Numbered from the stretch's first letter, positions 23,526-31,110 are shown. The stretch: DNA of 32,384 nucleotides from Candidatus Omnitrophota bacterium (GCA_024277375.1 JAJRVD010000085.1:1-32384), one strand, 5' to 3'. Notes: a model not told the origin generated them from the letters alone. Translations and numbers: made by a program.

Positions 23526-24791
23526 ATGAGGCAAACCATTGCGGAAAAAATACTGTCGGATCATTCGGGCAATACGGTTAAAAGCGAGGATGTTGTTGTC
23601 GCGAATGTAGATTTTTGTTTTGGCCAGGATATTACAAGTAGCGAGATAATCGATAGCTTTCGAAAAATAGGCGTTAAGGACATTTTCAATAAGGAGAGAT
23701 CTTGTATGGTTCTTGACCATTCATGTCCAAGTCCTAATATAGAACTTTCGGAGGTGCATAAAAAAATACGTAATTTCACTTCTGAATATGATATGAAGAT
23801 CTTCAGTTCCGGAGAAGGAGTCAGTCATCAGGTAATTATCGAGTCGGGCAATATTACGTGTGGGGATATTGTTGTTGGCGCCGATTCTCATTCATGCATA
23901 TTTGGGGCCTTGAATGTCATGGCGATGGGTGTGGGCACAACGGATCTGGCTATAGCGTTGGCTACCGGTAAGAGTTGGTTCATTGTTCCTGAGACAGTGA
24001 AAGTTATCCTTGATGGACAATTGTCTAAGGGAGTATTTGCTAAAGATGTTATGCTGCATGTGATAGGCAATGTAGATAAGGCCTGCACGGCCTCTCGTGC
24101 AATTGAGTTTTATGGAGACGTAATTGGTGAGATGTCCGTTGACGCACGGTTTACTGTTTCCAGTGTGGCGGCAGAGATGGATGCCAAGTGTGGGATAATG
24201 CCAGCGGATAAGAAAACGATCCAATGGGCTAAGAAGTATTCCGTGAGGGAGCCGCGTCCGGTGGAAGCGGATCCGGATGCCCATTATTCTGAGATTTATG
24301 AATTTGATGTCTCCGAACTTTCTCCGCAAGTCTCCAGACCGCATGACATTCGTGAGGTTTGTGACATAGAAGACGTTGAAGGGACGGAAATAGATCAGGT
24401 TTGTATCGGATCTTGTGCTAATGGACGATTGGAAGATATTGAAGTTGCCTCAAGGATATTGAAAGGGAAAAAAGTGGCGCCGGGAGTTAAGCTTATAGTT
24501 ACGCCAGCGTCTCGAAAAATATATGTAGACGCGATGAAAAAGGGATACCTGGAGGTGCTTGTCGGGGCCGGGGCAATAATAAATAATCCCGGATGCGGAC
24601 CCTGTTCGGGGACACATCAAGGCGTTCTGGCTGATGGCGAAAACGCATTTTCTACGTCAAACAAGAATTCGAAGGGACGGATGGGGAATGTGAACGCGAA
24701 TATTTATCTTGGAAGTCCCGCTGTCGCGGCCGCGACAGCGATAGCGGGAAAAATAGCGGATCCACGGGAGTATAAGAGAAGGTTAACGTAA
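23526..24791 (+). CDS. leuC: Isopropylmalate/homoaconitate hydro-lyase family, large subunit
   Basis: A 421-residue aconitase-superfamily large subunit. The 4Fe-4S ligands are Cys297 (CIGSCANGR) with Cys357 and Cys360 (NPGCGPCSG). VVGADSHSCIFGALNVMAMG and NVNANIYLGSPAVAAATAI are also diagnostic. The ~420-residue length is that of the LeuC2/HacA-like branch rather than the ~465-residue E. coli LeuC. The reaction is isomerisation of a 2-hydroxy-tricarboxylate-type substrate by dehydration and rehydration, but isopropylmalate, citramalate and homocitrate cannot be told apart from sequence alone. It sits directly before its small subunit, with no leuA or leuB in the window. Confidence 0.88.
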   Translation: MRQTIAEKILSDHSGNTVKSEDVVVANVDFCFGQDITSSEIIDSFRKIGVKDIFNKERSCMVLDHSCPSPNIELSEVHKKIRNFTSEYDMKIFSSGEGVSHQVIIESGNITCGDIVVGADSHSCIFGALNVMAMGVGTTDLAIALATGKSWFIVPETVKVILDGQLSKGVFAKDVMLHVIGNVDKACTASRAIEFYGDVIGEMSVDARFTVSSVAAEMDAKCGIMPADKKTIQWAKKYSVREPRPVEADPDAHYSEIYEFDVSELSPQVSRPHDIREVCDIEDVEGTEIDQVCIGSCANGRLEDIEVASRILKGKKVAPGVKLIVTPASRKIYVDAMKKGYLEVLVGAGAIINNPGCGPCSGTHQGVLADGENAFSTSNKNSKGRMGNVNANIYLGSPAVAAATAIAGKIADPREYKRRLT

Positions 24792-24805
24792 AAAAGGAGA
24801 AAGAC

Positions 24806-25309
24806 GTGCCAAATTTTTCACATAGAGTACGGAAACAGAATGATATCACGACCGATTGTATCCTTCCTGAGAAATACAAATTTAATACGTGGACTGAAAA
24901 AGAATTGGCACAACATGTTTTTGAAAATACGGAAGAGGCTTTTCACGAAAAAGTAAAAGAAGGCGATTTTTTTGTAGCCGGAGCGAATTTCGGATGTGGT
25001 CCCTCCCGTGAACAGGCAGCATTGGCGCTTAAGGCAACGGGATTGAGGGCGGTTATCGCTAAGAGCTATGACAGAATATTTTATCGCAATGCCGTTAACG
25101 CGGGGTTGTGCCTTCTCGAATGTGAAACTAACTATATTGATGACATGGATGAGCTGGACTTGGATGCCGAGAAAAACATTCTTTTTAACAGGTCTAAGGG
25201 TGTTAACTTTGAAGTCAAGCCTATGCCTGTAATCATGAGAAAATTTATGGCATCCGGTGGGGTAATTGAATACCTTAAGCAATACGGTGATTTTGAGGAT
25301 TTAGTCTAG
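24806..25309 (+). CDS. leuD: Isopropylmalate/homoaconitate hydro-lyase family, small subunit (GTG start)
   Basis: The 167-residue swivelling-domain subunit has NDITTDCILPEKYKF near the N-terminus and the conserved GANFGCGPSREQAALALKA (about 58-76), then AKSYDRIFYRNAVNAGL. It forms the active site with the preceding large subunit. The segment after the TDxIxP motif, which in relatives begins YL and helps select substrate, reads YKFNT here, so the usual IPMI and homoaconitase loop signatures do not apply directly. GTG at 24806 has AAGGAG 6 bp upstream. The TAG shares one base with the lipB GTG. Confidence 0.87.
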   Translation: MPNFSHRVRKQNDITTDCILPEKYKFNTWTEKELAQHVFENTEEAFHEKVKEGDFFVAGANFGCGPSREQAALALKATGLRAVIAKSYDRIFYRNAVNAGLCLLECETNYIDDMDELDLDAEKNILFNRSKGVNFEVKPMPVIMRKFMASGGVIEYLKQYGDFEDLV

Positions 25310-25962
25310 TGCGAATCCGTGACTTGGGAATAGTCGGATATAAAGACGCGATCGATCTTCAGGAAAACGTGTTAAGGCGACGTATAGAAAATGAAATTTC
25401 CGATACGTTGATTCTTTTAGAGCATGATCCGGTGCTTACGCTGGGGCGGATGGAAAGCGAAGCCAGCATTATTGATAGGGCTTTCTTCGATAAAAAAAAC
25501 ATACCGGTTATTTTCTCGGATCGAGGAGGTAAGATTACCTACCATGCTCCGGGGCAGTTGGTGATCTACCCCATAGTGGACCTTAGGGAAAAGAAGCGCG
25601 ACGTCTCAAGGTATATCGATTTTCTGGAGAAGACCATGGTCAGAGCTTTTGATGGGCTTGGAGTCGCCGCGGAACGCATTGCGGATCGACGCGGAGTGTG
25701 GATCGGAGGAAAGAAGATAGCGTTTATTGGCGTGGGTGTAAGAAAATGGGTTACGTTTCATGGCGCTTGTATTAATATTAACAACGATATCGCGCCGTTC
25801 TCACGCATACATCCCTGCGGGGAAGACTGGATAAAGGTAACTTCCGTCCGGGAAATTCTAGGGCGTGCAATAGAGATGGATATGGCAAAGAAGGTTTTTG
25901 CGGATCAGTTTATAAAGGATCTTGAGGCGGAATATGGAATTAAAAATGCCGGAAATATCTGA
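25309..25962 (+). CDS. lipB: Octanoyl-[acyl-carrier-protein]-protein N-octanoyltransferase (GTG start)
   Basis: LipB (217 residues) moves octanoyl from acyl carrier protein to the lysine of lipoyl domains, the first step of lipoate synthesis. Conserved parts are LLEHDPVLTLGR, SDRGGKITYHAPGQLVIYPI, the catalytic Lys136 in GGKKIAFIGVGVRKWVTFHG, and the catalytic Cys170 in RIHPCG. The GTG start overlaps the preceding TAG by one base. The 3' end overlaps the next gene, a lipoyl domain that is a plausible substrate, by 29 bp. lipA is not in the window. Confidence 0.96.
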   Translation: MRIRDLGIVGYKDAIDLQENVLRRRIENEISDTLILLEHDPVLTLGRMESEASIIDRAFFDKKNIPVIFSDRGGKITYHAPGQLVIYPIVDLREKKRDVSRYIDFLEKTMVRAFDGLGVAAERIADRRGVWIGGKKIAFIGVGVRKWVTFHGACININNDIAPFSRIHPCGEDWIKVTSVREILGRAIEMDMAKKVFADQFIKDLEAEYGIKNAGNI

Positions 25963-26173
25963 GACCACAGAGGCGGCAGTAATTACTCTTTGGCACGTTG
26001 CTGAAGGTGCACACGTGGCTAAAGACCAGGATATCCTGGAGGTTACGACGGATAAGGCCACACTTGATATAGCGTCCCCTTATGACGGGGTTTTAATCAA
26101 GATAAGCAAAAAAGCGGGTGAAAAGGTTGAAAAAGGTGATGTTATCGCCGAGATACAAGAGAGAGGGAGATAG
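25934..26173 (+). CDS. Free-standing single lipoyl-domain protein
   Basis: The 79-residue product is one complete biotinyl/lipoyl-type domain and nothing else. ELKMPEISETTEAAVITLWH opens it, the lipoylation hairpin is EVTTDKATLDIASP with Lys41 in the DKA motif, and GEKVEKGDVIAEIQ closes the barrel. DKA rather than MKM points to lipoate, not biotin, and the sequence resembles the first domain of 2-oxoacid dehydrogenase E2, not GcvH. No E3-binding or acyltransferase domain follows, since a stop is reached and the next gene starts 1 bp later. ATG 25934 follows GAGGCGG inside lipB. A start at 25946 is also possible. Its partner enzymes are unknown. Confidence 0.88.
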   Translation: MELKMPEISETTEAAVITLWHVAEGAHVAKDQDILEVTTDKATLDIASPYDGVLIKISKKAGEKVEKGDVIAEIQERGR

Positions 26174-26174
26174 G

Positions 26175-27359
26175 ATGCAAGAGTCAAACAGAATGAAACG
26201 ATTGCCAAAATATTTGTTTACTATCATAGATGGCTTGAAGGCAGAGGCGAAGGCTACGGGTATAGATATTATAGACCTTGGGATGGGTAACCCTGACCAG
26301 CCGACTCCAAAACATATTATTGATGAGCTTTGCGCTAGGGTAAAAGATCCTGAAAATCATGGATATTCCAGGACGATAGATAATGTTGAAGTTGAATTCA
26401 GGCAAGCAATTTCCGGGTGGTATAAATCTAAGTTTAACGTTGATCTTGACTCGGAGTCTGAGGTTTTACCTTTGATCGGATCCAAAGAGGGTATAGCGCA
26501 TATCTCACTTGCCATACTTAATAATGATGATATGGCTCTGGTTCCAAACCCGGCATATCCCGTGCATTTCAATGGAGTATTAATTGCCGGGGGGATCCTC
26601 CATAACATGCCGGTAAGTGAAGAAAACAATTATTTGCCTGATTTGGATGCTGTGCCGGAAGACGTGATTGAAAAAGCTAAATTAATGTTTTTGTGCTATC
26701 CAAGTAACCCTACGTGTGCTGTTGCTCCCAGGAGCTTTTTGGCGAAGGCGGTTGCTTTTGCCAGGAAACATGAGATCATATTGGTACATGATCTCGCGTA
26801 TTCTGATCTGGCTTTTGATGGATATGAAGCGATCAGCATTCTACAGATCCCGGGAGCAAAGAATGTATGTGTAGAGTTTCATTCTTTAAGCAAATCATAC
26901 AATATGGCCGGTTGGCGTGTTGGACTTGCTGTTGGGAATGCGGAAGTTTTGGCGTCTCTTTCTAAAACAAAAGGTTATATTGATTTTGGGATGTTCAAGC
27001 CGGTACAATACGCGGCCATAAAAGCTTTAACGGGACCGCAGGATTGCGTCACAAAACAGGTGGCGATCTATAAGAAGCGACGAGATTTTATGATCGATGC
27101 CCTGGAAGAAGCCGGGTGGAAAATACCGAAACCGAAAGCGACTTTTTATCTATGGGCAAAGATCCCCGATAAGTATAGCGCGTTAACATCAGTGGAGTTT
27201 ACAGCGCTGCTTATCAGAGAGGTGGGGGTAGTGGTGTCGCCCGGAGCGGGGTTTGGGGACAATGGCGAGGGTTTTGTCCGGTTTGCATTAGTTGAAAACA
27301 TCGACAAACTGCGTGAGGCGGCAAAAAGAATTAAAAAAGTTCTTAATATGAAAGCATGA
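26175..27359 (+). CDS. alaC: Alanine/glutamate-pyruvate-type aminotransferase (AlaC-like)
   Basis: This fold-type I PLP aminotransferase (394 residues) has RLPKYLFTIIDGLKAEA at the N-terminus, IIDLGMGNPDQPTP, PLIGSKEGIAHISLAIL, CYPSNPT, HDLAYSDLAFDG, and the PLP lysine Lys240 in LSKSYNMAGWRVG. Compared from memory with E. coli AlaC, these blocks agree closely, so pyruvate/glutamate transamination to alanine is the best guess. LL-diaminopimelate aminotransferase is the main alternative. ATG 26175 is one base after the lipoyl-domain stop, within AGAGGGAGATAGG. A frame opening at 26118 is an artefact of the overlap. Confidence 0.88.
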   Translation: MQESNRMKRLPKYLFTIIDGLKAEAKATGIDIIDLGMGNPDQPTPKHIIDELCARVKDPENHGYSRTIDNVEVEFRQAISGWYKSKFNVDLDSESEVLPLIGSKEGIAHISLAILNNDDMALVPNPAYPVHFNGVLIAGGILHNMPVSEENNYLPDLDAVPEDVIEKAKLMFLCYPSNPTCAVAPRSFLAKAVAFARKHEIILVHDLAYSDLAFDGYEAISILQIPGAKNVCVEFHSLSKSYNMAGWRVGLAVGNAEVLASLSKTKGYIDFGMFKPVQYAAIKALTGPQDCVTKQVAIYKKRRDFMIDALEEAGWKIPKPKATFYLWAKIPDKYSALTSVEFTALLIREVGVVVSPGAGFGDNGEGFVRFALVENIDKLREAAKRIKKVLNMKA

Positions 27360-28477
27360 AAAAAAATGTTTTGATCTGTTACATCTCAAAGTATTCCGGG
27401 CATTTTCACGCCGCTGAGGCTATCGAAAAAGGGTTGGCCGAAGTGTGGGGTGATGTGAATGTCAAGAAGATAGATGCTCTTGAATATACCAACCCCATTC
27501 TTGGCAAGGTCATAAATAAGGCTTATCTGGAAGTCATCAAAAAGAAGCCGCAGTTGTGGGGGGAGATGTATGACAACCCGTCTGTAATGAAAAAAACCGC
27601 GAAGGCGAGGGAAGCGCTTAATCGATCCAACCTGACCAAGATAAAAAAACTTTTCGATGAATTTTCACCCGATGCTGTATTTTGCACTCAAGCTTTTCCA
27701 TGTAGCATGATAGCGGATTATAAGAGAGCGTATGGTAAAAAAACCCTACTTGTTGGCGTTTTGACGGATTACGCGCCTCATTCATACTGGTTGTTTGATG
27801 AAGTGGACTATTATGTTATGCCGTCAGAAGAAACCGCGAAGGTGTTTACCGAGAGGGGTGTTCCGGGTGAAAAGATCAAGCTCTATGGTATTCCGATAGA
27901 TCCCGGGATACGGATAGAGAAAGAAAGAGACAAGATTCGCGAGAACTTAAACTTTTCGGCTGAAAAACCAACTATTCTTGTTATGGGTGGAAGCCAGGGT
28001 CTGGGTTCGGTGGAGGACGTAGTTGGATCGTTATTACAGGATACCGAGCATAATTATCAACTCTTGGTCGTGTCCGGGACTAATAAAAAGTTGTGTTCTC
28101 GGCTTACAAAGATCGCGCGAAGTGAAATAGGCCGAAACATGAGAGTTTTTTCTTATGTCGAGAATGTCGATGAGTTGATGGAAATATCGGATGTGATTAT
28201 TACCAAAGCCGGGGGATTGACAACTGCGGAGGCATTGGCAAAGAGGCTCCCCATCTTGATAGTTTCACCTATCCCCGGGCATGAACGCATGAATACTGAT
28301 TTTCTGGTGAAAAATGGAGCGGCCATTGAGATATCTGTTTTTTTAGATACACACAAAATACTAAATGAGTTGTTTGATTCCGAAGATCGCATGAAAAAGA
28401 TGAGGGCGTGCGCGGAAGTGCTTTCCAAGCCTAATAGTGCTGTTGATACCGCTAAATTGACGCGCCGGGATTGCTGA
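27356..28477 (+). CDS. GT28-type glycolipid glycosyltransferase (MGDG synthase-like)
   Basis: The 373-residue product fits the MGDG-synthase/UgtP group. The N-terminal acceptor domain starts with a SGHFHAAEAIEKGL motif, and VKKIDALEYTNP and VFCTQAFPCSMIADY follow. The C-terminal nucleotide-sugar domain has PTILVMGGSQGLG (about 205-217), SDVIITKAGGLTTAEALAK, and PIPGHERMNTDFLVKNGAA. Members add sugars to diacylglycerol or, as MurG relatives, to lipid-linked precursors. The sugar cannot be deduced. The ATG overlaps the previous stop (ATGA), and an acyltransferase follows 2 bp after the stop, indicating envelope lipid assembly. Confidence 0.85.
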   Translation: MKKNVLICYISKYSGHFHAAEAIEKGLAEVWGDVNVKKIDALEYTNPILGKVINKAYLEVIKKKPQLWGEMYDNPSVMKKTAKAREALNRSNLTKIKKLFDEFSPDAVFCTQAFPCSMIADYKRAYGKKTLLVGVLTDYAPHSYWLFDEVDYYVMPSEETAKVFTERGVPGEKIKLYGIPIDPGIRIEKERDKIRENLNFSAEKPTILVMGGSQGLGSVEDVVGSLLQDTEHNYQLLVVSGTNKKLCSRLTKIARSEIGRNMRVFSYVENVDELMEISDVIITKAGGLTTAEALAKRLPILIVSPIPGHERMNTDFLVKNGAAIEISVFLDTHKILNELFDSEDRMKKMRACAEVLSKPNSAVDTAKLTRRDC

Positions 28478-28479
28478 TA

Positions 28480-29343
28480 ATGTTATTAAAATTGCTTTAT
28501 GTCATAGGGATTTTTTTCGCCAGAAACCTGTCGATCAGGAAGGCGTATGGTGTTGCTGAAGCCAGTGCGCGGTTTTATTATAAATTCGCCGAAAGGGATA
28601 AAAGAGAGCTGAAAGCTAATCTCAAAGTAGTTCTGGGGGAAAACGTCCCCGACGATGTGTTGGAGCGACACAGAATTGAGATCTTTAAGAACTTCGCGAA
28701 ATATCTGGTAGATTTTTTTAGATTTCCCAATCTTACAAAAGAGTATTTGGAAGAGCATATTGATACAGAGAATATTGATTGCATAAATAAGTGTTTAGAG
28801 GAGAAGAAAGGTGTAATCCTTCTTACTCTTCATCTCGGGAACTGGGAGCTGGCCGGAGCTGTTATCGCAAACGCGGTAGGCCCTGTCAACGCGATTGTTT
28901 TGGAACATTCCAGTAAAACAATAAACAATTTTTTCATACATCAAAGAGCTATTCGGGGGGTGAAGTCCATCCCCCTGGGGGTGCAGATAAAAGAATGTTT
29001 TAAAGTGCTTAAGCGTAACGAGCCGTTGGCCATAGTGGGGGATAAAGATTATACCGACAGTGGGACTAGCATAGATTTTTTTGGTAAAAAAGCCCTGGTG
29101 CCTAAAGGTCCGGCAGCTTTTGCTTTAAGAACGGGAGCTCCTGTAATCTTTACTGTATTAACCCGCGAAAAGAATGACAGGTTTAAGCTGCATTTTGAAG
29201 AACCCTTGAGATATTCACCTACGGGGGATTTTGAAAAAGACGTGAAATGTTTGATGAGTAAATACTTGGAAAGTTTCGAGAAATATATTCGTAAATATCC
29301 GGACCAGTGGTATGTTTTCAGGGAAATATGGAATCAAAAATAA
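28480..29343 (+). CDS. LpxL/HtrB-family lysophospholipid or lipid A acyltransferase
   Basis: The 287-residue protein begins with a hydrophobic helix (LLYVIGIFFA). It carries the catalytic Hx4E motif as HLGNWE (His118, Glu123), then GDKDYTDSGTSIDFFG, VPKGPAAFALRTGAPV, and PDQWYVFREIW near the end, all family signatures. These enzymes transfer an acyl chain from acyl-ACP to lipid A or related glycolipids at the inner membrane, which points to an outer membrane. The ATG at 28480 is preferred to the overlapping TTG at 28471, but the ribosome binding site is weak for both. Its end overlaps the next gene by 16 bp. Confidence 0.9.
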   Translation: MLLKLLYVIGIFFARNLSIRKAYGVAEASARFYYKFAERDKRELKANLKVVLGENVPDDVLERHRIEIFKNFAKYLVDFFRFPNLTKEYLEEHIDTENIDCINKCLEEKKGVILLTLHLGNWELAGAVIANAVGPVNAIVLEHSSKTINNFFIHQRAIRGVKSIPLGVQIKECFKVLKRNEPLAIVGDKDYTDSGTSIDFFGKKALVPKGPAAFALRTGAPVIFTVLTREKNDRFKLHFEEPLRYSPTGDFEKDVKCLMSKYLESFEKYIRKYPDQWYVFREIWNQK

Positions 29344-30017
29344 ACAATACAATAGTAGTTATCCCTTCGTATAACGAAGCCAAAACGATAGGCAGCGTTG
29401 TCCGCGATATTGTTGGGATGGGGTTAAGCGTCCTGGTTATCGATGACGGGTCTTTTGATAATACTGAGCGGATCGCGCTTGATAGTGGGGCAATGGTACT
29501 GCGTCACAAAAAGAACCTAGGTAAGGGACTTTCCATACGAGAAGGCATTAAACATGTCATGGAAAAAACGAAATATGAATGGATGATAATGATGGACGCG
29601 GATGGTCAGCACCACCCTGAAGATATTCCCGGATTGATGGACGCGACATGTCGTGGGGATATTGACATCATAAACGGAAATCGTATGGGGCAAACCAAAA
29701 GCATGCCGAGGGCAAGGTATTGGACGAACAGGTTTACTTCATGGGTTCTCTCACGTATATGCGGCCAACATATACCGGATTCCCAGTGTGGGTTCAGGTT
29801 GATGAAAGTAAGTGCTTTGGCAAAATTGAAATTGACCTCTGAAAAATATGATATTGAGTCGGAGATCCTTATACAAGCAGCGGAAGGCGGAATGGTTATA
29901 AAGTCGGTTCCGGTTAGGACAATATATGGTGAAGAGGTTTCAGAGATCCATCCGGTTCATGATACGATCAGATTTTTTTCTCTAGTTTCGAAGTATGGAC
30001 CAAAACGCAAAGGGTAA
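29328..30017 (+). CDS. GT2 glycosyltransferase, dolichol-phosphate mannosyltransferase-like
   Basis: A 229-residue GT-A enzyme without membrane helices. VVIPSYNEAKTIGSVV opens the fold, VIDDGSFDNT holds Asp39-Asp40, and the metal-binding DxD is Asp90-Ala-Asp92 in MMDADGQHHPEDI. GNRMG and DSQCGFRLM follow. It probably moves a sugar from a nucleotide sugar to a polyprenyl phosphate or lipid. Neighbouring glycolipid and acyltransferase genes agree with that, but donor and acceptor are unknown. ATG 29328 lies within the acyltransferase gene, preceded by AGGGAA. The next gene starts 2 bp after the stop. Confidence 0.88.
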   Translation: MESKINNTIVVIPSYNEAKTIGSVVRDIVGMGLSVLVIDDGSFDNTERIALDSGAMVLRHKKNLGKGLSIREGIKHVMEKTKYEWMIMMDADGQHHPEDIPGLMDATCRGDIDIINGNRMGQTKSMPRARYWTNRFTSWVLSRICGQHIPDSQCGFRLMKVSALAKLKLTSEKYDIESEILIQAAEGGMVIKSVPVRTIYGEEVSEIHPVHDTIRFFSLVSKYGPKRKG

Positions 30018-30019
30018 AT

Positions 30020-30514
30020 ATGCTCGAACAGATAACAAATACACTTGTATCGGTAAATAAGGAAGCGGCGGTTGTGATCTTAGCGGCTTTGCCGATATCC
30101 GAGCTTAGGGGCGCTATTCCTTTGGCTCTTTCGATGGGGTTTTCCCCGCAAAAAGCGTATATTTTATCTTTCGTTGGGAATGTGTTGCCAGTTTGTCCTC
30201 TACTGTTCTTGTTGCGGCCAATTTCAGAGAGATTACGACATTTTCCTGTTTTTGAAAGATTTTTTAACTGGCTGTTTGAGCGAACCAGAAAAAAAGCGAC
30301 GTTGATAGAAAAGTTTGAGGCGTTTGGACTTATTCTATTTGTCGCGGTCCCCTTGCCCATTACGGGAGCTTGGACAGGCTGTGTTGCCGCGACTCTTTTT
30401 AAAATACGCTTTCGTTACGCCTTTCTCGCGGTTCTTTTCGGAATAGCTATAGCAGGCCTGGTGGTTATGGGAATTTGTTTAGCGGGGCAGGGTGTGTTGG
30501 CAAGGTCTCATTGA
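30020..30514 (+). CDS. Small multidrug-export-type membrane protein (COG2426-like)
   Basis: The 164-residue hydrophobic protein has about four membrane segments and two conserved-looking motifs, ISELRGAIPLALSMGF (about residues 26-41) and PLPITGAWTGCVAATLF. These recall the family named putative small multi-drug export protein (PF06695/COG2426), whose real substrate is not established. It ends the packed gene run. The TGA overlaps the -35 element of the next promoter. Family assignment is from memory of the motifs. Confidence 0.75.
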   Translation: MLEQITNTLVSVNKEAAVVILAALPISELRGAIPLALSMGFSPQKAYILSFVGNVLPVCPLLFLLRPISERLRHFPVFERFFNWLFERTRKKATLIEKFEAFGLILFVAVPLPITGAWTGCVAATLFKIRFRYAFLAVLFGIAIAGLVVMGICLAGQGVLARSH

Positions 30515-30539
30515 CATATACGGAAATTTGGGGTAAGAT
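30511..30539 (+). promoter_or_regulatory. Sigma-70-type promoter before the DUF6580-like gene
   Basis: A perfect TTGACA (30511-30516) lies 17 bp from TAAGAT (30534-30539, 4 of 6). The expected start near 30546 is just before AGGAGG (30550-30555), so the leader would be very short. It marks a transcription unit separate from the preceding operon. Confidence 0.6.
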
Positions 30540-30560
30540 TTGTTATAACAGGAGGATAAA

Positions 30561-31064
30561 ATGATAGTATACGCATTGATAGTTCTTGGTTTTATGATGA
30601 GGCTCTTGCCGCATATGCCGAATATGGTGCCTGTGGCTGCGATCAGTCTTTTTGCGGGAGCGTATCTCAACAAGAAAATGGTACCCTGGGTGCCTCTTCT
30701 GATAATGGCGGTGAGCGATCTTTTTTTGGGGTTACACGAGGTGTTTCTGTATACGTGGGGATCTTTTATTCTGGTCGGATTTGTAGGGGTATGGTTGAAA
30801 TAGCGTAGAACGCCCGCGAACATTTTAGGGGCAACAATATTTTCAGCTTTAATGTTTTTTATCATAACGAATTTTGGGGTATGGCTGGCATGGTATCCCC
30901 ATACTGTTGCGGGATTAACAACATGTTATGTCAAAGCTTTGCCATTTTTAAGGAATACATTCGTAAGCAACATTGTATTTACCGCTATACTTTTTGGTGC
31001 TTATGAATTGATCAGGAAGGCAGCAGGACAGTTTCGGTATAGAGCTGTTCTTATTGCGGAATAA
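30561..31064 (+). pseudogene. DUF6580-like membrane protein interrupted by one in-frame TAG
   Basis: Reading frame 30561-31064 is open except for TAG at 30801-30803 (codon 81). The 80 codons before it and 86 after it are in the same frame and read as one ~167-residue multi-pass membrane protein of the expected family length. Before the stop come MRLLPHMPNMVPVAAISLFA, MAVSDLFLGLHEVF and GSFILVGFVGVWLK. After it come RRTPANILGATIFSALMFF, FGVWLAWYPHTVAGLTTCY and FVSNIVFTAILFGAYELI. I recognise the pattern as the DUF6580 putative transport family. AGGAGG and a good promoter precede it. Other genes here (rplP, rplO, mutS, nth, leuD) end in TAG, so general amber reassignment is unlikely. A recent nonsense mutation or a sequence error is the simplest reading. 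Confidence 0.75.
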
Positions 31065-31069
31065 ATATA

Positions 31070-31099
31070 TGTAGGGGCACGGCGCGCCGTGCCCCTACA
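31070..31099 (+). repeat. 30-bp perfect palindrome TGTAGGGGCACGGCG and complement
   Basis: The two 15-nt halves are exact reverse complements with no spacer. It begins 5 bp after the stop of the interrupted membrane-protein gene and ends 11 bp before the riboswitch. It belongs to the same group as 21401-21428 and shares its TGTAGGGG tip with 20526-20583. Confidence 0.8.
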
Positions 31100-31110
31100 A
31101 CTTAATAACC

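Noticed and set aside
25922-26173. Lipoyl-domain frame as a biotin carrier (AccB) or as the start of a full E2
   Set aside because: The modified-lysine motif is DKA, not MKM. The frame stops and an unrelated aminotransferase starts at once, leaving no space for further E2 domains.
30561-30803. Two independent small membrane proteins either side of the TAG (30561-30803 and 30852-31064)
   Set aside because: Both halves are in one frame, the codons between the TAG and the next ATG also read as plausible family sequence, and the second half lacks its own ribosome binding site.
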